From the NCBI GenBank assembly GCA_001556125.1, contig LSIG01000205.1, positions 1 through 64,000 on the forward strand: a DNA stretch of 64,000 nucleotides, read 5' to 3'. The position numbers and the translations under genes were made by a program. The notes below the pieces were generated by a model. The model searched no databases and was not told where the DNA came from. It was given only the letters and a program-made list of their open reading frames with translations. The stretch's first letter is position 1, and every line of letters starts with the position of its first letter. This document shows positions 62,712 through 64,000 of the stretch, one piece after another. Origin of the DNA: Rhizobiales bacterium CCH10-E5. Its GTDB lineage: Bacteria; Pseudomonadota; Alphaproteobacteria; Rhizobiales; Beijerinckiaceae.

Positions 62712-63601
62712 GCGCGGCGCTGTCCTGGGCGAGCGAGGGGCGGGACTGGCCGAACCGCGCCGCCAGCCGCTTCGTCGCGGCCGGTGGCCTGTCCTGGCAT
62801 GTGCAGGAGATGGGGCAGGGGCCGACGCTCCTGCTGCTGCACGGGACCGGTGCCTCGACTCATTCCTGGCGCGATCTGTTGCCGCTGCTGGCGCGCGATT
62901 TCCATGTCGTCGCGCCGGATTTGCCGGGCCACGGCTTCACCGAGGCGCCCGAGCGCGACCGGCTCTCGCTCCCGGCGATGGCGCGTTCGCTCGCCGCGCT
63001 GCTCGGCAAGCTCGGGGTCGAGCCGGAGGGTGTCGTCGGCCATTCCGCGGGCGCCGCCATTGCGATGCAGATGGTGCTGACCGGGGCCGTCGCACCCTCC
63101 TGCCTGATCAGCCTGAACGGTGCGCTGCTGCCGTTCAGGGGCGTGGCGTCCCAGCTCTTTCCGTCGGTCGCGCGGCTGCTCGTGCTCAACCCGCTGGTGC
63201 CGCGCTTCTTCGCCTGGCGGGCGGGGAGTGCCGATGCGGTGACGCAGTTGCTGGAGGGCACCGGCTCGCGGCTCGATGCGCGCGGTCAGGAACTCTATCA
63301 GCGGCTGTTCTCCAACCGCGTCCATGTCGCCTCCACGCTGGGGATGATGGCGAATTGGGATCTCGAGGCCCTGGGACAGGGTTTTCCCCGCCTCGACCTG
63401 CCGGTGCTGCTGGTCGTCGGCTCCGGCGACCGGGCGGTGCCGCCCGCCGATGCGCGCGAGGTCGCGCGGCGCCTGCCCCGAGCGCGCATCGAGACGGTGC
63501 CGGGCGCGGGCCATCTCGTCCATGAGGAAAAGCCGGCGGAGATCGCGGCGCTGATCGGCGCCGAGATGCTGCGCCACAGGGAGGCGGTCGCGTCATGCTG
63601 A
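62708..63601 (+). CDS. bchO: BchO, alpha/beta hydrolase of the Mg-chelatase cluster
   Basis: A 297-residue alpha/beta hydrolase that accompanies bchI and bchD in phototrophic proteobacteria; its exact role in Mg-protoporphyrin formation is not settled. The oxyanion block is LLLLHGTGASTHSWRDLLP, the nucleophile is in VVGHSAGAAIAMQM, the acid in VVGSGDRAVPPADA, and the histidine in GAGHLVHEEKP. The ATG overlaps the bchD stop by 4 bp. The stop overlaps the crtI start by 7 bp. Confidence 0.94.
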   Translation: MSAALSWASEGRDWPNRAASRFVAAGGLSWHVQEMGQGPTLLLLHGTGASTHSWRDLLPLLARDFHVVAPDLPGHGFTEAPERDRLSLPAMARSLAALLGKLGVEPEGVVGHSAGAAIAMQMVLTGAVAPSCLISLNGALLPFRGVASQLFPSVARLLVLNPLVPRFFAWRAGSADAVTQLLEGTGSRLDARGQELYQRLFSNRVHVASTLGMMANWDLEALGQGFPRLDLPVLLVVGSGDRAVPPADAREVARRLPRARIETVPGAGHLVHEEKPAEIAALIGAEMLRHREAVASC

Positions 63602-64000
63602 GCGAGCTTCATCCGCCGAGCCTGGGGGCCGGCACCCGCCAGCCCGAGGCCGACCGTCGGCCCCATGCCGTGGTGATCGGCTCCGGCTTCGGCGGGCTCG
63701 CAGCCGCCATCCGGCTCGGCGCGCGGGGCTACCGCGTCACCGTGCTGGAATCGCTCGATCAGCCCGGCGGCCGGGCGCGCGTGTTCCGGCAGGACGGTTT
63801 CACCTTCGATGCCGGGCCGACGATCGTCACCGCGCCCCATCTCTTCGAAGAGCTCTGGGCGCTGTGCGGGCGGCGGATGGAGGACGATGTCAGGCTGACC
63901 GCGCTCGATCCCTTCTACCGGCTGATCTTCGCGGACGGCTCGAGCCTCGACTGCTGCGGCGACGAAACGAAGATGCGCGCGCGGATCGCCGCCTTCGCGC
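63595..64000 (+). CDS. crtI: Phytoene desaturase, 5' part (runs off window)
   Basis: The first 135 codons of a CrtI-type carotenoid desaturase. An FAD dinucleotide-binding motif is in HAVVIGSGFGGLAAAIRL, followed by YRVTVLESLDQPGGRARVF, FTFDAGPTIVTAPHLFEEL, and a DPFYRLIFADG segment. These match CrtI rather than CrtD. It introduces double bonds into phytoene for carotenoids of the photosynthetic apparatus. The ATG at 63595 overlaps the bchO stop, so it belongs to the same transcription unit. The 3' part is outside the window. Confidence 0.93.
   Translation, partial: MLSELHPPSLGAGTRQPEADRRPHAVVIGSGFGGLAAAIRLGARGYRVTVLESLDQPGGRARVFRQDGFTFDAGPTIVTAPHLFEELWALCGRRMEDDVRLTALDPFYRLIFADGSSLDCCGDETKMRARIAAFA

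Overview
The window reads as a chromosome segment of a high-GC, aerobic anoxygenic phototrophic alphaproteobacterium, probably order Hyphomicrobiales and possibly Bosea-like. This is inferred from bchI-bchD-bchO-crtI, a glutathione-linked formaldehyde pathway, a high share of G and C, and short intergenic palindromes. Genus was not tested by any search.

Positions 1-25865 are the right part of a podovirus-type prophage, all on the plus strand and mostly with 4-bp start/stop overlaps. The order is terminase small and large subunits, a GNAT-like protein, portal (head-tail connector), scaffold-like protein, an accessory (moron) block at about 5976-8528, major capsid, tail tubular A and B-like proteins, four large internal virion or ejection proteins (one with a lytic transglycosylase domain), tail fibre, a second receptor-binding protein, and a lysis cassette (GH19 endolysin with a C-terminal membrane anchor, holin-like protein, Rz-like protein). 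The left end, integrase, repressor and replication genes lie outside the window, so att sites cannot be defined.

Positions 25866-56140 are host backbone. They carry glmM; a divergent idonate/gluconate dehydrogenase pair; a low-affinity iron permease-family protein; an ECF sigma factor with a YCII/DGPF partner; the formaldehyde operon frmR-frmA-fghA with a recognisable promoter and FrmR-type operator; an outer-membrane barrel; a Nudix hydrolase; a zinc-ribbon membrane protein; a stand-alone DUF559 nuclease flanked by perfect 41-bp inverted repeats; aceB; a TadG/von Willebrand protein; a ygfZ-tag-HD operon; a dihydroorotase; a 2H phosphoesterase; a four-gene ABC importer; an O-antigen ligase; an acyltransferase interrupted by an in-frame TAG; dihydropyrimidinase; and an EamA exporter. 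Six related palindromic elements, all bounded by GTCAT.../...ATGAC (one slightly degenerate), sit between these genes, two of them inside operons.

Positions 56199-64000 are the start of a photosynthesis gene cluster. A cytochrome c2-like gene is divergent from a tightly packed run dxs-ispH-bchI-bchD-bchO-crtI. The shared intergenic region holds two perfect TGT-N12-ACA sites, the PpsR/CrtJ consensus, six bases apart. The arrangement would place isoprenoid precursor supply, Mg-chelatase and carotenoid desaturation in one transcription unit under one redox/light-responsive repressor. crtI runs off the right edge.
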